64,000 bases of DNA. Origin: Anas platyrhynchos. Taxonomy: Eukaryota; Chordata; Aves; Anseriformes; Anatidae. The notes below the pieces were generated by a model. It searched no databases. It had not been told where the DNA came from and was given only the letters and a program-made list of their open reading frames with translations. The stretch lies in the NCBI RefSeq assembly GCF_047663525.1, contig NC_092590.1:57000001-57064000 (forward strand). The letters run 5' to 3'. Positions 14,031-47,411 of this stretch are shown here, one piece after another. Positions within the stretch are counted from its first letter, which is position 1. The number at the start of each line of letters is the position of its first letter. Made by a program: the position numbers and the translations under genes.

Positions 14031-17000
14031 TCCAAATTACTTGTTTTTTCCCAAGCATTTCATTCCAAGGGAAAATGCTTAACAAATTGTTAAGTTTCTC
14101 TCAATTGTCCTGTTTTTTGGTGATAAGTATGTCATGTTTTTGGTGGCTTAGATGTGTTGGTAGAAGAAGGTGGATAGGATTACCCGATCCGCTGGTATAT
14201 AAAGATCACAACCATGGGTTTGTAGGATTCTGGAATACACAAAAAAATGGAGGCTTTATTTTCTAGGGATTTCTGTTTATTCCAGATCACCACAAATCAC
14301 TACTAGAAAGTATACTGTGATTAATAAAGCACACACATATATACATACAGATACATAGAGAGAGATAATAAGCTATTACAGATGCTACCAGGAAGCAAAC
14401 ACTTCTAAAGACTTTTTTTTTTTTCTCTGAATTTCTGTGTTCATCTGTAGTCAATTATACTGAAGAGCCGTATAAGCACTCTTTTAGCTTCTCAACTCAT
14501 CTCCATCCCTTAAGATAAACAGGCAAAGCTTCTTGAGGTTTTTTGTTGTTGTTATAATACATTTTATGTCTTTTACTGCTTTGGATAATTTATAGTCTCT
14601 CATTCAGTGCTTCTTTCATCTCTCATCCTTATTACTGTAGCCTACCCAAAATTAGAGATTTGATCTCAGTTTAGCACTATAGCAGCTTCTGCTATAGGGC
14701 GTGGGAGTACCACAATTGCATGCTTCTGGACTCTCAACTCCATGGAACTGCCCTGCAGCATTGGTGGGTCACCTCTTTTCCTTGACACTTGATATTGCAT
14801 CCCCTTTTGTTATTGTCATTGGGATTAGGGCCCAGGTGGGTTTCTATTAACTGCTCTTGTGCACCATGCATAGAGATCTCTGGAGAAATACTCAGATGTT
14901 GAGCCTGATTTCAGAGAAGAGTCTGAGTTGTGCCCCCTTTACCTGGGAGTCTTGCACAGGGAATCTCAAATTCTTACTTTCATAATAAGAGTAACTTCCA
15001 TCCACTCCTCCTGAATGCAGCTATTGCCATGTTGTTTTTCCTTCATTGATTGACCCTGCCTTCCTTGGTCAGTCATTGAATCAACAGCAAACTAACAGCA
15101 TTGACTGAACTACTTTTCTCCCCAACTGTGTAAAATACACACAAATGTAAAATCAGTCCTTCAAAAGTGTGATTAAAAAAAAAAATAAAATAAAAGCTAC
15201 TTGGCTATATTCTCTGTTTACAATACATGTTCCTATCTATCTGTTACTCAGCTTTTAATCTCAGTAGTATGTGCCTTGATGATTTTTATCAACTGAATTT
15301 ACAATTTTGTAAAAAATTATATCAACTTAATTTGACAAGATCTATTTTCAATGTACCCATGTTGATTAGCAGTAATTATATTATCTTCTTTTAGTTGCTT
15401 ATTACTTGAATCCCATGTCAGGCTTTACATAATTACAACAATCTCTTAATAGTGGCAGCATGAGACCTTTTGCTGATGACACTTAGATTATCTTCCTCGT
15501 GATAATGCAAGGGTTTTTTATTTCCCCCTCTAAATATTCCAGATAGATGCTTAAACACCTATTTATCCTGTTTGCTGAAATGTTAAGATAGTGTGAACAT
15601 AATAATGAACTGCATAATATTCTGTCTGAAAGATGTGAGCAGAAGGTTCAGAACTACTTTAGTCTGAGTTGTTACTTCCCTGGAAGCCTGGAGCTTTTCA
15701 TATTCAAAAATCTGTCTACAAGATTTCCTTACATTTAACATTTTTTTCCTAACAAAAGAATAGATCCCAGACCTTATCCTTTGCTCTTGAGGATTCTTAC
15801 ATTATTGTATTGGAGGCTACAATCTGACAGTCAGCAACTAGATTTTTTGTAGTCTTTATGTTAGCACATTTCACATAACGAAAAAGAGACCCACTTATGC
15901 TGCAAAGGCCAAAGGACCAAACTGTCCCTTCATGAACGTTTTTTCAGAAAACTCCCAGAAAAGCAAATGGCCTTGACTTGAGCTGGGACAGAAGTGAAAT
16001 CTTGGGTACCTGTCACCTCCTTGTATCTTTTTATATTTAAGGTTTATTATATTTTCAATATTGAACATCGTATACAGTTGAATATCTTTATGCATTAAGT
16101 AGCTTGAACATACTTTGAAAGCTTGATTTTATTTATCTAAAAAGTGTCAGGTCCCTGGTACATCTTGCCTACAAAATAGAATTCAGTGAATGTGTTTACA
16201 TCAGCTGTAAAATTGGAAAGAAGAAATCCTTATATTTTCATACCTAGATTAGATAGAAAAATATTTTATATATCTTTTTGTAAGAAGACCCCCATTTCTC
16301 ACATTCAAAATCCTGAAAACACACTTGTGTAAATAACATAATGAAGAACAAATATATAAATTAAAGAACAAGGTCGGTGGGGCATTTTCATCCTCCATGT
16401 AATCATCGGGATTAAGTTGGTCCAACAACTTTGTCATTTTATTTCTCATTAGTAAATTGGTTTGCAATAGCCTAGGTCCTCAGATTTCTGAAGAGCTCAT
16501 GTTAAAGTTAATTTATATTTCTGTTCTGATTTCGTTTCTCTGTGATTTTATTTTAATAATAAAATATGATTAATTTTGCTTTGTTTATCACATTCCTTAA
16601 TTAATTTTAATTAGTGAAGTCATAGTATTTTGATTGTCAGAAGCCTTTGAACACAGTGGAAAATCAGCATTGATATCTTTTCAAATGCTTAGCAAAGCTC
16701 AGAGGCTCTAATTAGAAGATTGAATCTAATATCTCTCTTTCGCTAAGTGATATTGGATTTTATAGATGATTTATAAGATCTGAAAGACCAAAATAAATGT
16801 AAGACACTTATTATTGAAACTATATATTCCCCTTATGAGGGAACTTATGACTTATGAGAAGACTATCTGAATTTGCGTGAATATATATTAGCTTATCAGG
16901 ACCTTTGCTGATGTTTCTGGAATCCTTTTTTTTTTTTTTTCTGAACAATTACTTTTTAAGGATAAAAGATTGATGAATATTTAATATTCTTTTCTAAGTA

Positions 17001-17479
17001 GCTTCTCTCCTTTAGATGATTCTCTTGAATAAGGATCTTTTTGCTGAGGAAGGTCTTAAGAATGTGATTAAAGGAACGAAGGACATCTATATTTCTGTCA
17101 TGAGGTTGTCACTTGCCAGACTGGTACTGTTTTATTGATCATGACTTTCTCAGATGAAGAAAATATGAAGTTTTTGGTACTTTTACCTGGGGAATGATAT
17201 ATCTGGAAGAAATAAATTTTATAATTTATACCACATTTGCATTCATTGAGTAAGACCATAAACTTCTTTATAACTTCTGCATTTCAGTGGAAAGATTATT
17301 TGGAAAGATTTTATTTTTCATGTAATTTTTTGAGAAGACAGTGGGAAGGGCATTAGTCTTTCTAAATTCTGAATCCAGCGTAGCTCACCTATTCAGGGTG
17401 CTTCTGAAAGGGAAAAGGAAAATGTCTATGCATGCTATAATGGTTTGTACAGAAAGTTATGTAGTGGTTAACATGTTAT

Positions 17480-17522
17480 TTTTCTCTCTCTCTCTCTCTT
17501 TTTTTTTTTTTTTTTTTTTTCC
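17480..17522 (+). repeat. Pyrimidine tract (CT)n followed by T run
   Basis: Several CT dinucleotides followed by about 22 Ts. It lies in the intergenic part of the window and is read through by a short chance frame. Confidence 0.9.
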
Positions 17523-20500
17523 TGCTGTAAAACTTCTAAAAGAAAGATGAGTAGTAGGAACAAAGAAAATTGTTAATTAGAAAATTATCGAACTTTTGCA
17601 ATGTCTGTTAAAATCCAATACTTCAGTTCAAGCTGGGCTGTCATTGAATAACCCATGAAGCATCTTAATAAAAAGATGTACATTGAACATCCCTTTGACA
17701 GTGTGGCAGAATTGGTGTATGGAGAGGATTCATACCAAGCAATTGAACCCTATATGAAGGTGCAAGGTAACTGTTGCTGACACAGAGGTTCCTGCATACC
17801 AGAATATAAAAGGGTTGAACTGGCAAAGTGATGGCATCATGCCGTGGGTAAATATCTGTATGTCAACAATGTTAAACTTCCCCATGTATAGCATTACGCC
17901 AGTCTTGGCATACAGGGTAATTGAGACTGTTCAAAATCGTAATATTTGGTGTTTATACTGCAGCATGGTGGATAAACAGATCTTCAGACACAATCTTTAG
18001 TTTATACCCCTTAATTAGCAGCGGTAGTAAGTTAAGAGCAACACTGTAGGAAGAGATGTTGTACCAGATGGGACTGATATTCAGAGAAGCCTTTTTCACT
18101 GAATTTTTTGGTAAAGATGCTACATGTTCAAAGAGAAAATTCTACAGGAAGAAAGAATTTGTTTCAGGGGCACAAAACTTGTACTATACAGCAGCAGTTA
18201 TAAGATGACCTGCTTACAGTTGTCCTCTGTGTGAACATACATGTTTAAATAAAGTTTTGAACTAGTTTTTGAGACTGCCTTGAATGAGAGAAATTGAAGA
18301 TAAGATATAAAATTAGGCTGAAGTCATTATTACCATCAGAAAGTGGCAGAAATAGTCTTGCTCATGGAATTTCCCATAAAGCACATTCTTTTTCTGCACT
18401 AACAAGGAAGCATTACCTGAACTGTTTTGTTCATTTCTCTCAAAGGAGGAGACTTCTATTTTTGATTTACTCAAAATAAAAATACAAAGAATTACTTGTC
18501 TCAGATAAGACTTGAAATTTAAAATACCTCCCTTCAACATTCAAAATGTAAAATGGCAAACATGAAAATATAGTTTTTAAAATGCTTATGCTTAATCATC
18601 TATTCTCCCATTCTTAAAGTTTTGCACTTTATTTTTTCCCAAACACCATACTTCTATATTGAATTCCATCATTGCTTTTCCAAGGCCACTTTTTGATTCT
18701 GATGCTGTGCTTATAACTTTTCCTGTCTTGGTGTCATGTACTATTTTTAGAGCATATTCTTTATTATATATTTTACAACACTAATGAAAGTGCTTAGTAA
18801 ATTTAATACTTGTTTTTTTTTTTTTTCCGTTCTTGTTCCCTGTCACATTCCATTTGCGTTGTCATCTTCCTTTGTATTTATGCTTCTTGAATTTCCTTCT
18901 TGCCTTAGGGATTTTTTTCCAAGCCTGTCATTATTCCCTAGGCAGTTCCTTTTCTCCTGGGGATTTTCCTTTTCTTCAGAGTCCTCCTAAATACTGACTG
19001 TCTAGCTTTATGTTAAAATTCTACAGTGGAAACTCTGCATTGTTTTCTTTAATGATATTATTTTGTGTATGATATACTTAGCATTTCATGACAAGCATTC
19101 AGTCCAGAAGATGACAAAGCTGAAGTTTTACAGACAGTCTTTGCTGTTTTAAAGCATATCCAGTATTATGCAATCCTGAGCAAGACCATGCTGTCATTTT
19201 TGTGCTGGTTCTGTGAAGTACAACATGTACAAAGTATTCAGCAAAGGACAAAAACCTCAGTGTAGATGATAGGGAGCCAATGATACAGGACAGATTTGAT
19301 GATATAGCAGATACTATGCATTAGTTTATCCCACTTCCCTGGGAGAAATGATTAATTGAAATGTATTTGCCTGGCTGTGCGAGACATTGTACAAAATACA
19401 GTGGAATTCAGCTTTGTGTTTAGACTGTCTGAATCTACAGGTTCACTTAGTTTTTTGGACCTCATAAATGTCAGACATACAATATAGGATCAACATCCCT
19501 CTGGTCTAATTTGACAATGGCCATAACCTATTGCTTCAGGAAAACAGGCAAGAATTGGTTTGGCAGTAATGAAACATTTTCCTACTGCAAAGCTGTGAGT
19601 GGTATGGTGTATTCTTGGATGCATGAAACCTACCCATGTTCTGGTCTATGTTATTTTATCCTAGTGGATGTTCTTTTTATTTACGTGGACATCTTAGGCT
19701 TGTAAAGCTTCACTGTTGTTTATGGAAGAGTCCTATTTTGGCAGGAATAATTTAGTTTTTCTTCCATTTTTTTCCATCTTTCTGTTAACAAAAAATACTC
19801 TTCTTAAAATGTTGCCTTCTTGCTATCAGTAGTGCTGTGAGTACATAAAAGAAATAAAACACTGGTCTATTTTGCAGGGGCTAAGTTTGCCAGGCTTCTA
19901 AGCAACATCAAGGGAGTGTAAGCAAATATGATTACAGCTTGCATTGGCACATGGAGTTTGTCCAGGCATTGTAACAGACAGACATTATTTCCCACAGCAT
20001 CGCCACTCACCTGTGAGCATGAGGCTTGGATGGGCAAAGAGTGACAAGAAAGGAACACTTGGTCTCTAAGTACCAAGTCTCTTCAGTGCATTGGAAAAAT
20101 CAAATTCCAGTACTTCTAAATCTCAAATTTCTTACGTGATACTGTGTTTTTTTTTGTTTGTTTTTAGTTACTTTTTTTTTTTTTTTAACTCAAGTCCCAC
20201 AACTGCACTATCATCTTAAAGCTTCAGTGTCATATCTACAGGACTTAGGCTTTGTAATATTTGAGATCCATCAAATGCTGATGCTTAAATTGCAAATACA
20301 GCTTACAAAGAGAAAGTCCATTGCAGAGAAATGAAGTTGGCTGCAATCCCATCTTAATTTTGAGTGTAGTAAAAGAAGGAAGTCTGCAACAGATTTTGAA
20401 GCATCAATTATGAGAACAAAAAATAAGTCAAAATTGTACTTTAACAGACTACAAAAATAATTGCAAGTATAAAAATTGCCAGAATAAGCCTTCTGCTGTG

Positions 20501-23500
20501 GTTTGTGAGCACAGTTGAAAGATTTCACTTAACATTGTTCTCACTGAGATTATATGCTAGGATATAAATCTCTTCCCCTACCCACCTTCTCAAGTAAAGG
20601 GGAGAGTTGCATGCTTAGAGTTTTTTCTTGATTTATGTTCAAAATATTTGTGGAAGATAAATTCACCTTATTTCAAATCATACAGACCATTACGCCAATT
20701 TATTGTACATCTATTTTTTTCCCATTATAATTTATTTTATAATAAGAATCCCTCTTATTGCCCAGAGGTAGACTTGGAGGCTCATGGAGACTCGGTGTCT
20801 TAAAACCTCTTACTGCACTGTAATAAAATAGGAACAAAGGGGAAAAAATAAATACATATTTGCCATCCCATTGCATGCTATCACTGTCTTTTTCTTCTTA
20901 AACCATTATAACAGTATATGTATATTTGAAGCATCTCATGAGACCATGTTGTTATGACATTTTTGTCTGTTAATTTATAATCTCTAGTCTCTCTTACCCA
21001 GGAGAAGACTACTAAATTACCTGGGGAGGAGTTCTTGTTCCCACATCTATTTTTAGGTAACAGAATGTCCATTTTCTGAATGAGACTTCATATCCCAGAC
21101 TTATTTCTTTACTATCACTGTGAACTAAAATGATAAAGTTGTGAATTAAAGCAGGAATTAGTAGAACTTGACACTTTATTCTTTTTTTGTGTGTTAGCTC
21201 AACCAAGCCACATAGAAACATCAAGTTTCATAGGCTTCTGAAGAGGATTATTTCCACACACAACCAGAATGATACTATACAAATAAGTTTTTAAAATGTT
21301 TCTGTAGTTCAGAAATAGTTGTCTGAAATGGATCAATTCTTACATTAAACAGCTGAATTATCTAATCCAAACTAGATCACATTTCAGTAGGAGGCATATT
21401 CCAATTCCCTTTGGATGTACCAGTAATCCTACTTTCTGCTCCTTACATTTCTAAACAAACTGCTACAATTGATTCATAAACACAGTTTTTGTATCTTTTA
21501 CATCACAATTTGGTCCTGGTAGTTACCCAGGTAACTGCCAAATTAAAGGTTTGCGGGTAAATAGTGATGTTTCAAGAGGTTCAATATGAATGCAGTGAAG
21601 AAGACATTGAAGGAAAAGAGTAAATTGGCATGATGGTAGTTTGGGTTTCTATATTTATTGTCGATCAATAGTTCAAATGAATTGTAATGATTTAAAGCAG
21701 CTGAAAGTAGAGAACCACTGAATGGAAGCATAAACAGCCACAATAGGAGAAACAGAAGAAAAATCATCACATCAACTGTGGCCCATCCTGTTCCGAAGGA
21801 GGTGAATATGTTCAGCTATCTTGAGTTTAAACAATGGGAAAAATATCATGCAAATACAAATATTACCTCTGCAGAGCAAAACTTGTCATTGAAATGCTTC
21901 TTTAAGCCTTAGAGAATTTACTAAAATCTACTTCCTCCTACCTCGAATTCTGACTTATTCTTTCCTGTGGAGGAAAACTTTACATTAGTATGGAAATATA
22001 AAATGTAGAGACTCAAAAAATTACTGATGTTTGTTTGAACTATATTTCTTCATCTTTAAGTTAAAGAAAATGAAAGAGCTGTTTGGTATCAAACAGATTT
22101 TTATGTCTTTTCAAAGAACCAAGGGGTTAAAATACTACCTCCGCTAAATCTATTAAACATAGAATGTCTTTGACAAGCTCATTAAAATTAATACGAACAT
22201 TTCAGTACTACAGACTGGCTGCCATAAATTATTCAGGTAAAGAAATTATGCCATTCAACAAAGCATGCATTTTTTATTAAGATGGAAAACCAGGAAAACT
22301 TTAACTAGTAGCTAATTTCAGTTACAATGAACACACCCTGTATTAGAGCAGTGTGGATCTCTTAACTTTATTACATGGTGTAGCCATGGTTACCAGTCCC
22401 TGAAAGGAAAGAGAAAAAGACTTGACAGCAGTTTGTTGTCAGTTTCATGTCAGCCATGAAACCACAAATCAAATCAATTTCATCTCTTTTCAGACGAGCT
22501 GGAGCTACTCCTTGCTTGTCAGGTTTAGGTGTGTGCATGTGCATATGCAGTGTGTGACAGTGTGATGTGAGCCTGCTTGCTATTATTTTGTTGTTCCTTA
22601 TTGGAACAAAGGCAAGCCATACTATACAGGTAGTGTACATAGGGAATCCAATGGGTTTAGCTGAGCTTCATTGAAATTTGCTGGGACACCCTGACTCTGG
22701 ATGGCAGACATGTAAGCAGTAAAAGAATGCTATAACCAAAGAACAAATGATTTGTAGATCCCCAATGTCGCATTTGAAATCCCCTCTGACTTGATTAGTG
22801 GTTGTGGTTTTATGCTCATCATAATTTGTGATGATGCTGGGTGGGTCAACTGCAAACCACATAAAGCCACCTAGAAACTGAACAGATATTAAACTTGACA
22901 TGATCACCAGCTGCAACATGGGGCTTATAAACCTAGGTGCTGTCCCTGATTTTTTGCCCTGTTCAAAAATGCAGTAGGTGTGATTTGTTTCAGGGGTGCA
23001 TAGCTAATGCATATCCCCCAAGCCCATAAAGATGCATTGAACTGGTATAAAGTATATGTTGATAATTCCTGTCCAGTCTGTATAATCTAGGAACACTGAA
23101 GTGGACGGGGAATTCCCTTTGTGAATTCAGTGCTCTATTGTTGGAGATTCCTGTTATAAAATCTTTCATGAAATTTTAAAAACTGCATTTCAACATGCTT
23201 TAGACATCCTTTCCTATTTACCCCGCTGGCAGATTGTGATGCTTTGGAAAATACTTCTAATGCCAAATCTATATTTTTGTATATGTTTGGGAACTAGTAC
23301 TGTGTTCATCATTTCAAAGTCACTTCCTTCTTTTTTTTTTTTTTTCTAGACAAGCTTATAGTTCTCCTTTTCCATGATCAGTTAGCTTTTCCTTCTCTGC
23401 AGATGGACTCAGCAAAGAGGTTCAATTCATCCTTGTTGAATACACACGAGCAGAAATGTACACAATCAGAAGAGGTCTCCTCCATCTGTTCTAGACTGGC

Positions 23501-26500
23501 ATTCACAGTTTGCTGCCCTTCCTAGAAAGGTTTATTTGGCATATACGAGGATTGTCTTTACATATAGCATGGCAATGATGAGTAAAATGTACAGATCTTG
23601 ACTAAAACTCACAATCCTGCAGAGCATAGCCAGTGAGTCAGAAGGACTCCTAAGCAAAGCCTAAGGGTATAATGAATGGAGTAGAAATGGTTCAGTAAAC
23701 TCATGGCAGCCTTGCCGACTTTGCATGCTTCTGTCCCTCCTTTTCCTCCAAACAATTCAGTTCAATGCACAGCAGGATTAGTTTCTGAAAGATTTCAGAT
23801 GTCCACGTAGGTTAAAAAAATAAATAACAGAAAGTTTTCTCTTTTTACTTGCAAACTGAAATAAGTCTGAGGGTTTTAGGAGTTTCCATGTGTGTAAACT
23901 GTATTCTTCAAGCTACTTGGATTTATAAAATGTGTTATTTTGTCCACTTAATTTAATGCTTGACAGACATTCTGAGAAAACTTCCTCTACTGCCTTGTTT
24001 TCTCCAGGGAATGATATTTCAGCAAAACTTCATAAGAAAAACAAACAACAACAACAACAAAACAGTCCATCTGCAGTAGTAATTATTCATTTGCTTCCCC
24101 AGTTTGCTAGTTTATTTAAATGTTTGGAAATATACAAAGCGGTAAACTCTTCTGATACTGTAGTGAGTTTCTTCATTACAGAATCACTGTCTCTTCCTTT
24201 CTGGAAATAAAAAACTCCTGAATATTTTCAGGTGTTTGCTCATTCAACTGTTTTCTGCTCCTTTCCTCAGAAAGCAAACATTCCTGTTTCTAATTGCATA
24301 ATATCTGCATCTTAAACAACTTGCATCCCTTCATCTCAAAAGACTCTAAAAGGGGGATAAGAATCATTGAGAGACAAGTGAACGCACAGTTTTTCAGGAA
24401 ATTCTCTTCTGTTATCTTAGTGAGGTGACATATATTGATTTCAGGCTTGAAATTTTCTGAAAGGTAAAACCGTGTATTTGTAGCAGTTCTTCTACGACAC
24501 CTATTGGTTAAATTGGCACTTGCATTATAACGCTAGCCTCTGATGATAATCCTACCTGGAATCCTTCCAATTCTATTAAACTATTCCAGATTCTCAAATT
24601 TAATTATTCTCCACTGAACATAATCTGACCAAAGACCAAAATTAAAATAGGTGATAAAATTTCTGAAAGACATATTATCAAAACTGGACTCTTAAATAGA
24701 CTGCAGTAACAATAGATGTTATGCATGGATTTGAAACCATTTCAACAAGTTGAAGAGCTACCGTCTTTATATTTTATTTAACTTGATAGGAACAACAAAG
24801 TGGTAGGTGCTCAATGGACAGTAAAGTCAGTGATCTGTAGGCATGTAAGGTTCCATATATGCCTTTGGAAAAATCTTCCACCAAGGTGATATACCCAGGA
24901 TAACGTAAATGTGTATTGGGGAGTTCAAGAGCATATGATTTTTTAATTTTATTATTTTTTTTAATACTAACTATAGGGTTGCAATAGTGATGACTAAGGG
25001 TAGTTTTTCACTTTGACCTTAGATAAAGACAAAATCTTACATTTGCTTTCTGTATTATAAAATCATTTTTCTTATGTTTATGATATTGTTCAGGGAGAAA
25101 GGATGAAACATGGGTACTGCTCTAATGTTATATGAGAAAATTGTTTTATGTCAGTCAATATTAACAATGTGAGCTCTTTAAATTATCATTATAAATGAAT
25201 TCTTAAGATAGGAACAAAACAACAGAAGTACTATGGCAATGTTTTTCAATTTGTCAGGATCTTGTAATGATGCAAAATGTTCCAAAAAACAACTCAGGTA
25301 TTTGGGGGATGATGATTATTATTGCTTAATAATAATAATTATTAATATTTTTGTTTACTATAGATTTGATAGGCTTTCTATATATTTACTGTAGATTATG
25401 TAGACCTTAATTTCAAGCTCCTCTACTGCTTAGAAGCAGAGGAACTGCAGGGTTTCTTTTGTTGACACCTTTTCTGAGATGTATTAGAGATGCTCATGGA
25501 CTTTGCTTTGTCTTAGGGTAAAGTGTAGAGTTATATGGAAATAAAGGAGTAATTTCAACTGGTGTCTTTTATGCCATGTCCCTGAGTGGTCCTGCCCTTT
25601 TGGGTATTTAGTTCACTGAATATAAGACCAGCGTACTGACACGAGTTGTCTAGAAGAGCCAGGAAGAGTGTCTGCTGAGGTTCTGCTTCATAGGATCCCC
25701 CAACTCCTTTGCTTGGGAGCAGCTTTTAAGATGAAGTTCTAGTTCTTGAAAATGACTTTGCTACACATAGTTATTTCTGTAAAAGCAGTACTTCCCCCTG
25801 GCTTTTTTGAAAGGATAAAATAGCTGCCATTAAAAAGGGGATTGGACAGAATATTGATTAAATGCTGTCTCACTTCTTTTTTTTATTCATTAAAAAAAAA
25901 AAAAAAAAGCTTACTGATCCTACTTATTGAGCCCTGTTTCACTAGTTAAAGAAAATTTGTATTTTAAATGTTGAAAATGCAAAGTCTGCTTTATACATTT
26001 ACATTTCATCAGTATCAGATACAGCTGGCAACCTGTCCTGTAACAGTGCTACAAAAGGAATATATGTTTCTTCCTCTCTTTTTTTGCTTAACTGCTCAGT
26101 ATTTAAATAATTAGTTTCTGCATTCAGTCAACCAGATTATAGCTCTCTAGGTGGTTTCTTTATGAGCAAGTGGCTTCCAGTCTTAGCTCATTTTCTGTTC
26201 AGTTGTCTCCACTGTTCAGCTGAAATCTGCAGCATCAACTTTTACTTAGGGGTAAAAAAAACATTTATTCTAAGCAATAAAGCTCAGGGTTTGCTCTCAG
26301 TCCCATATAGTTTTTACAGCCAATAAACAACATGGCACAGAGCAGATTTGTTCCTTACAGACTGCATTCTTTACTACATTTTATTTTCAGTTCAGTGAAT
26401 CTCAGTGAGAGAAACATTTCATTTAGAAGACAATGTTCAATTGAATGAAAAGTAAATCACAGTTTTGGTGCTAGATGAGAAACTGGATTTTCCACAGCAA

Positions 26501-28977
26501 TAATTCACTGATGTCAGCCTGTGACTGCATGCACTGTTTGGAAAGAAGCTGAATAGTCAGACATTCTTCCGTAAGACTGGAGATCTGCCTTGGCTGATGT
26601 CCCACTGCTCCTCCCTTTTCCATGAAATCTCTTTAGATTCTGTTACAGCTTGATTTTAATTTATCTTAACTGTAAAGAACTGTATTTTTGGGGTCTGATT
26701 GCTGCTGATGTCATTGTTCTGTTGCACAGAAGGACATGATTTGGTCTAAAACCTCATTTGTTTGTGGTTTTATTTACAGGCTATGAACTTTGAAGGGGGA
26801 GGAATCTCTTCTCTGACACAAACTGTAGTAAAAAAATGTATATGTATGTGAATATGCTGGTTGAGACCTAACAAGAAAGCATATATTCTCTGCATTTCGC
26901 CCTCTTGCCTGGAGACCCTGGGGTCAGGAAGACCTAAAGAGGTCCTAAAGGTGCTTCTGTGGATGTATGTTAGAGGAAAAGAGAAGTGTTCAGACATAAT
27001 AAGCATGTTTGTGTGATTAAATCATATATTTTTTTGTTAAAATATGTATTTTAATTATGTTTTTGTGATACAATGTTTTTGTGACCTAAGAAAATGTGTG
27101 CTTCGTGCTACCCAGGCTCTTCCAAAAGCTGAAGTAACATAAAAAATTGGGAAAAACAGCTATGAAAGTTACCTAGAGCAGGTAGGATGCTGTACATTTG
27201 TTTGATACAACTAAAAGATTGGTTGTACACTGACCTGTGGAGGATATCCAAATCCATGTCAGTCAGTGAAAAACATAATCTTAAATTCTGAGGAAGAGAC
27301 TGAATGCAGCTGGCCTTGTTGTGGATACTGTTAAGCATAGTGAGGGTATCCAGGTCTTTATAGGTGGCTTTTTTTTTTTTCCTTTTTTCTTTTTAAATTT
27401 TGTTTTATGCACATTTTTTTTCCAGCATGTGAAATACAGGCCTCTGTTTTTGCTAGACACAGAGGCCATCTTGTGGCAGGATGGTAGTAGTTGAATTAAA
27501 ATACTCCTAATTTATATGGAAAAAATAAGTCAAATTTCTTGAAATATTTCCAGTATTATTTGTAGTACCCTTACATATTGAAGTATGATTACAATATATA
27601 TATATGTACTGACAGCATCTGCTGGGCCTGCAGCAGAATATTAATTCCTAAAGAGAAAGTACTGATGACAAAATATCTGAAGACAAAATATCTTAGGAAG
27701 AAAACTGCAGTAACATTTTTTAGTATCAGGAAGTCAGGCTAAAAAAAGTCTTTCTTTAAGGAAAAAAAGTGAAAAAGGGAATGATGGTTATGTCACTGTG
27801 AAGGGGTCAAGCTCCTCATATTTCTGTCTTATAACTAAAATATAATTCTGCAGGACAAGACATTACTGAATAGAATAATGAAACTAATGAATACTATTTT
27901 TCTTTATCTTTTCTTTTGTAATGTGATTTTCACATTTATAGTAGTGATTTGGAAATGATGCAAATGTATGACACCCTGAAAATAAAATATTCAGGCTAAC
28001 AATGTGTATCACAATTAAGTTTTGTCAGCAAGACGTACAGAGGTTCTAAATAGTTTAAATATTAATAAATCTTAGATTAATAATGTTTAGATTTAGATTA
28101 ACATTTAAAGTTTGTATTATATTATTAATTAAAGTGACTGGGAGGTAGGGGTTGGAGGAGTAGGGGAATTGCAGATTTGAATCTATAATAATAATAATAA
28201 CTGAAAAATAAGTATGCACTAGTGGACTTTAAGAAAGAACTGCATCTACTGCACGTTGGTAGCGCATTATGGAAACTGCACAGATGTGACAGCCTGTGCA
28301 ATCAGAAATTGATATTTGCATATGCAAATACCAAGCTGATTCACTGGACTTGTCAGCTACTTTGAGACTTGTAGCAGAAATGTCACAGTTCATCTTCTAG
28401 AGACATCTGTGGTGTGTTGTATGAGGTGGATTGTAGTATAGTGGCATCTAACAGAAGACCATTGCTTAGGATATTTGTTTTATTATCTACACCTCCAATA
28501 CAAGAGCTTAATATAATGAATAAAATTACAAGGCAAAAAAAAAATAATACATTTATAAGAAGGAATACTTCTTCCAAATTTGATTGTAGCCTGAAAAACA
28601 AAGACAAAAACAAAACCTGAAACATTACCATGATAGATAATAGTGAGGCAGAAAATCTGTTAAGTTCTGGAAACAGATTAGATATTGAAATGTGGAAATG
28701 CTGAAATTTTGATGACATTCACAAGGATAATAAACATTCACAGAGAACATAAAAGTCAGGAATAGTTGCTAACAGGCTTACATTAAGAAGAAATTTCTTC
28801 TATTATTGTAATGATCCATTAGGCTTTCCGCTGGAGAATCTGATAACTATTATTACTGGACATACAGTTGTCCATATATCATGGAATGATGCATAAGACT
28901 TTTGATAAAGTATAATGAATAATTCCTAGTTTTTAAGAGCATTTACAAATACAATCCTGTCAACTGAGTATGGTATG

Positions 28978-29240
28978 TTTAATTAGAGCCCTTATATATG
29001 TGTGCACACCAGTCCATAATTCCTCATACCTATATTTTCAGTACATCACTTTTTCACAGGGTAAATGTTCACTTTTAGCAAGCAAGGGCATTGTTATCTT
29101 TCTTTGTTTTAGTAAAGAGTTTACAAAGTGACAAATAAAAAAGTGGTCTGTCGCTTCATCAGACGATATATATCCTGGAAATATTCATTCTTCTCAACAA
29201 GAAAAAAGAGAAATTGGGCTGTTAGTTGCCAGTGATTCTG
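28978..29240 (-). promoter_or_regulatory. Probable DTHD1 3'UTR with candidate poly(A) signal
   Basis: After the stop codon the minus strand is non-coding. The nearest poly(A)-signal variant I see is ATTAAA (28983-28978), about 260 nt downstream and followed by moderately GU-rich sequence (TTGTATTTG). A canonical AATAAA occurs further down on the minus strand, near 28484-28479. Which one is used cannot be decided by eye. Confidence 0.3.

Positions 29241-47411
<18,171 letters not shown>

Larger units (their letters stand above)
1..28970. other. Intergenic AT-rich DNA downstream of DTHD1
   Basis: No splice-compatible set of exons, tRNA, rRNA or intact transposon was recognised here; open frames are short and scattered. 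Separate entries list the microsatellites, the homopurine tract and two GC-richer blocks. Several stretches dense in TAATTA/ATTAA motifs (for example 4980-5220 and 16500-16760) look like candidate conserved non-coding elements, but this cannot be shown without alignment. Confidence 0.6.

Noticed and set aside
13785..14093. Lys/Glu-rich open frame on plus and Phe/Ser-rich frame on minus
   Set aside because: Both are translations of the homopurine tract.
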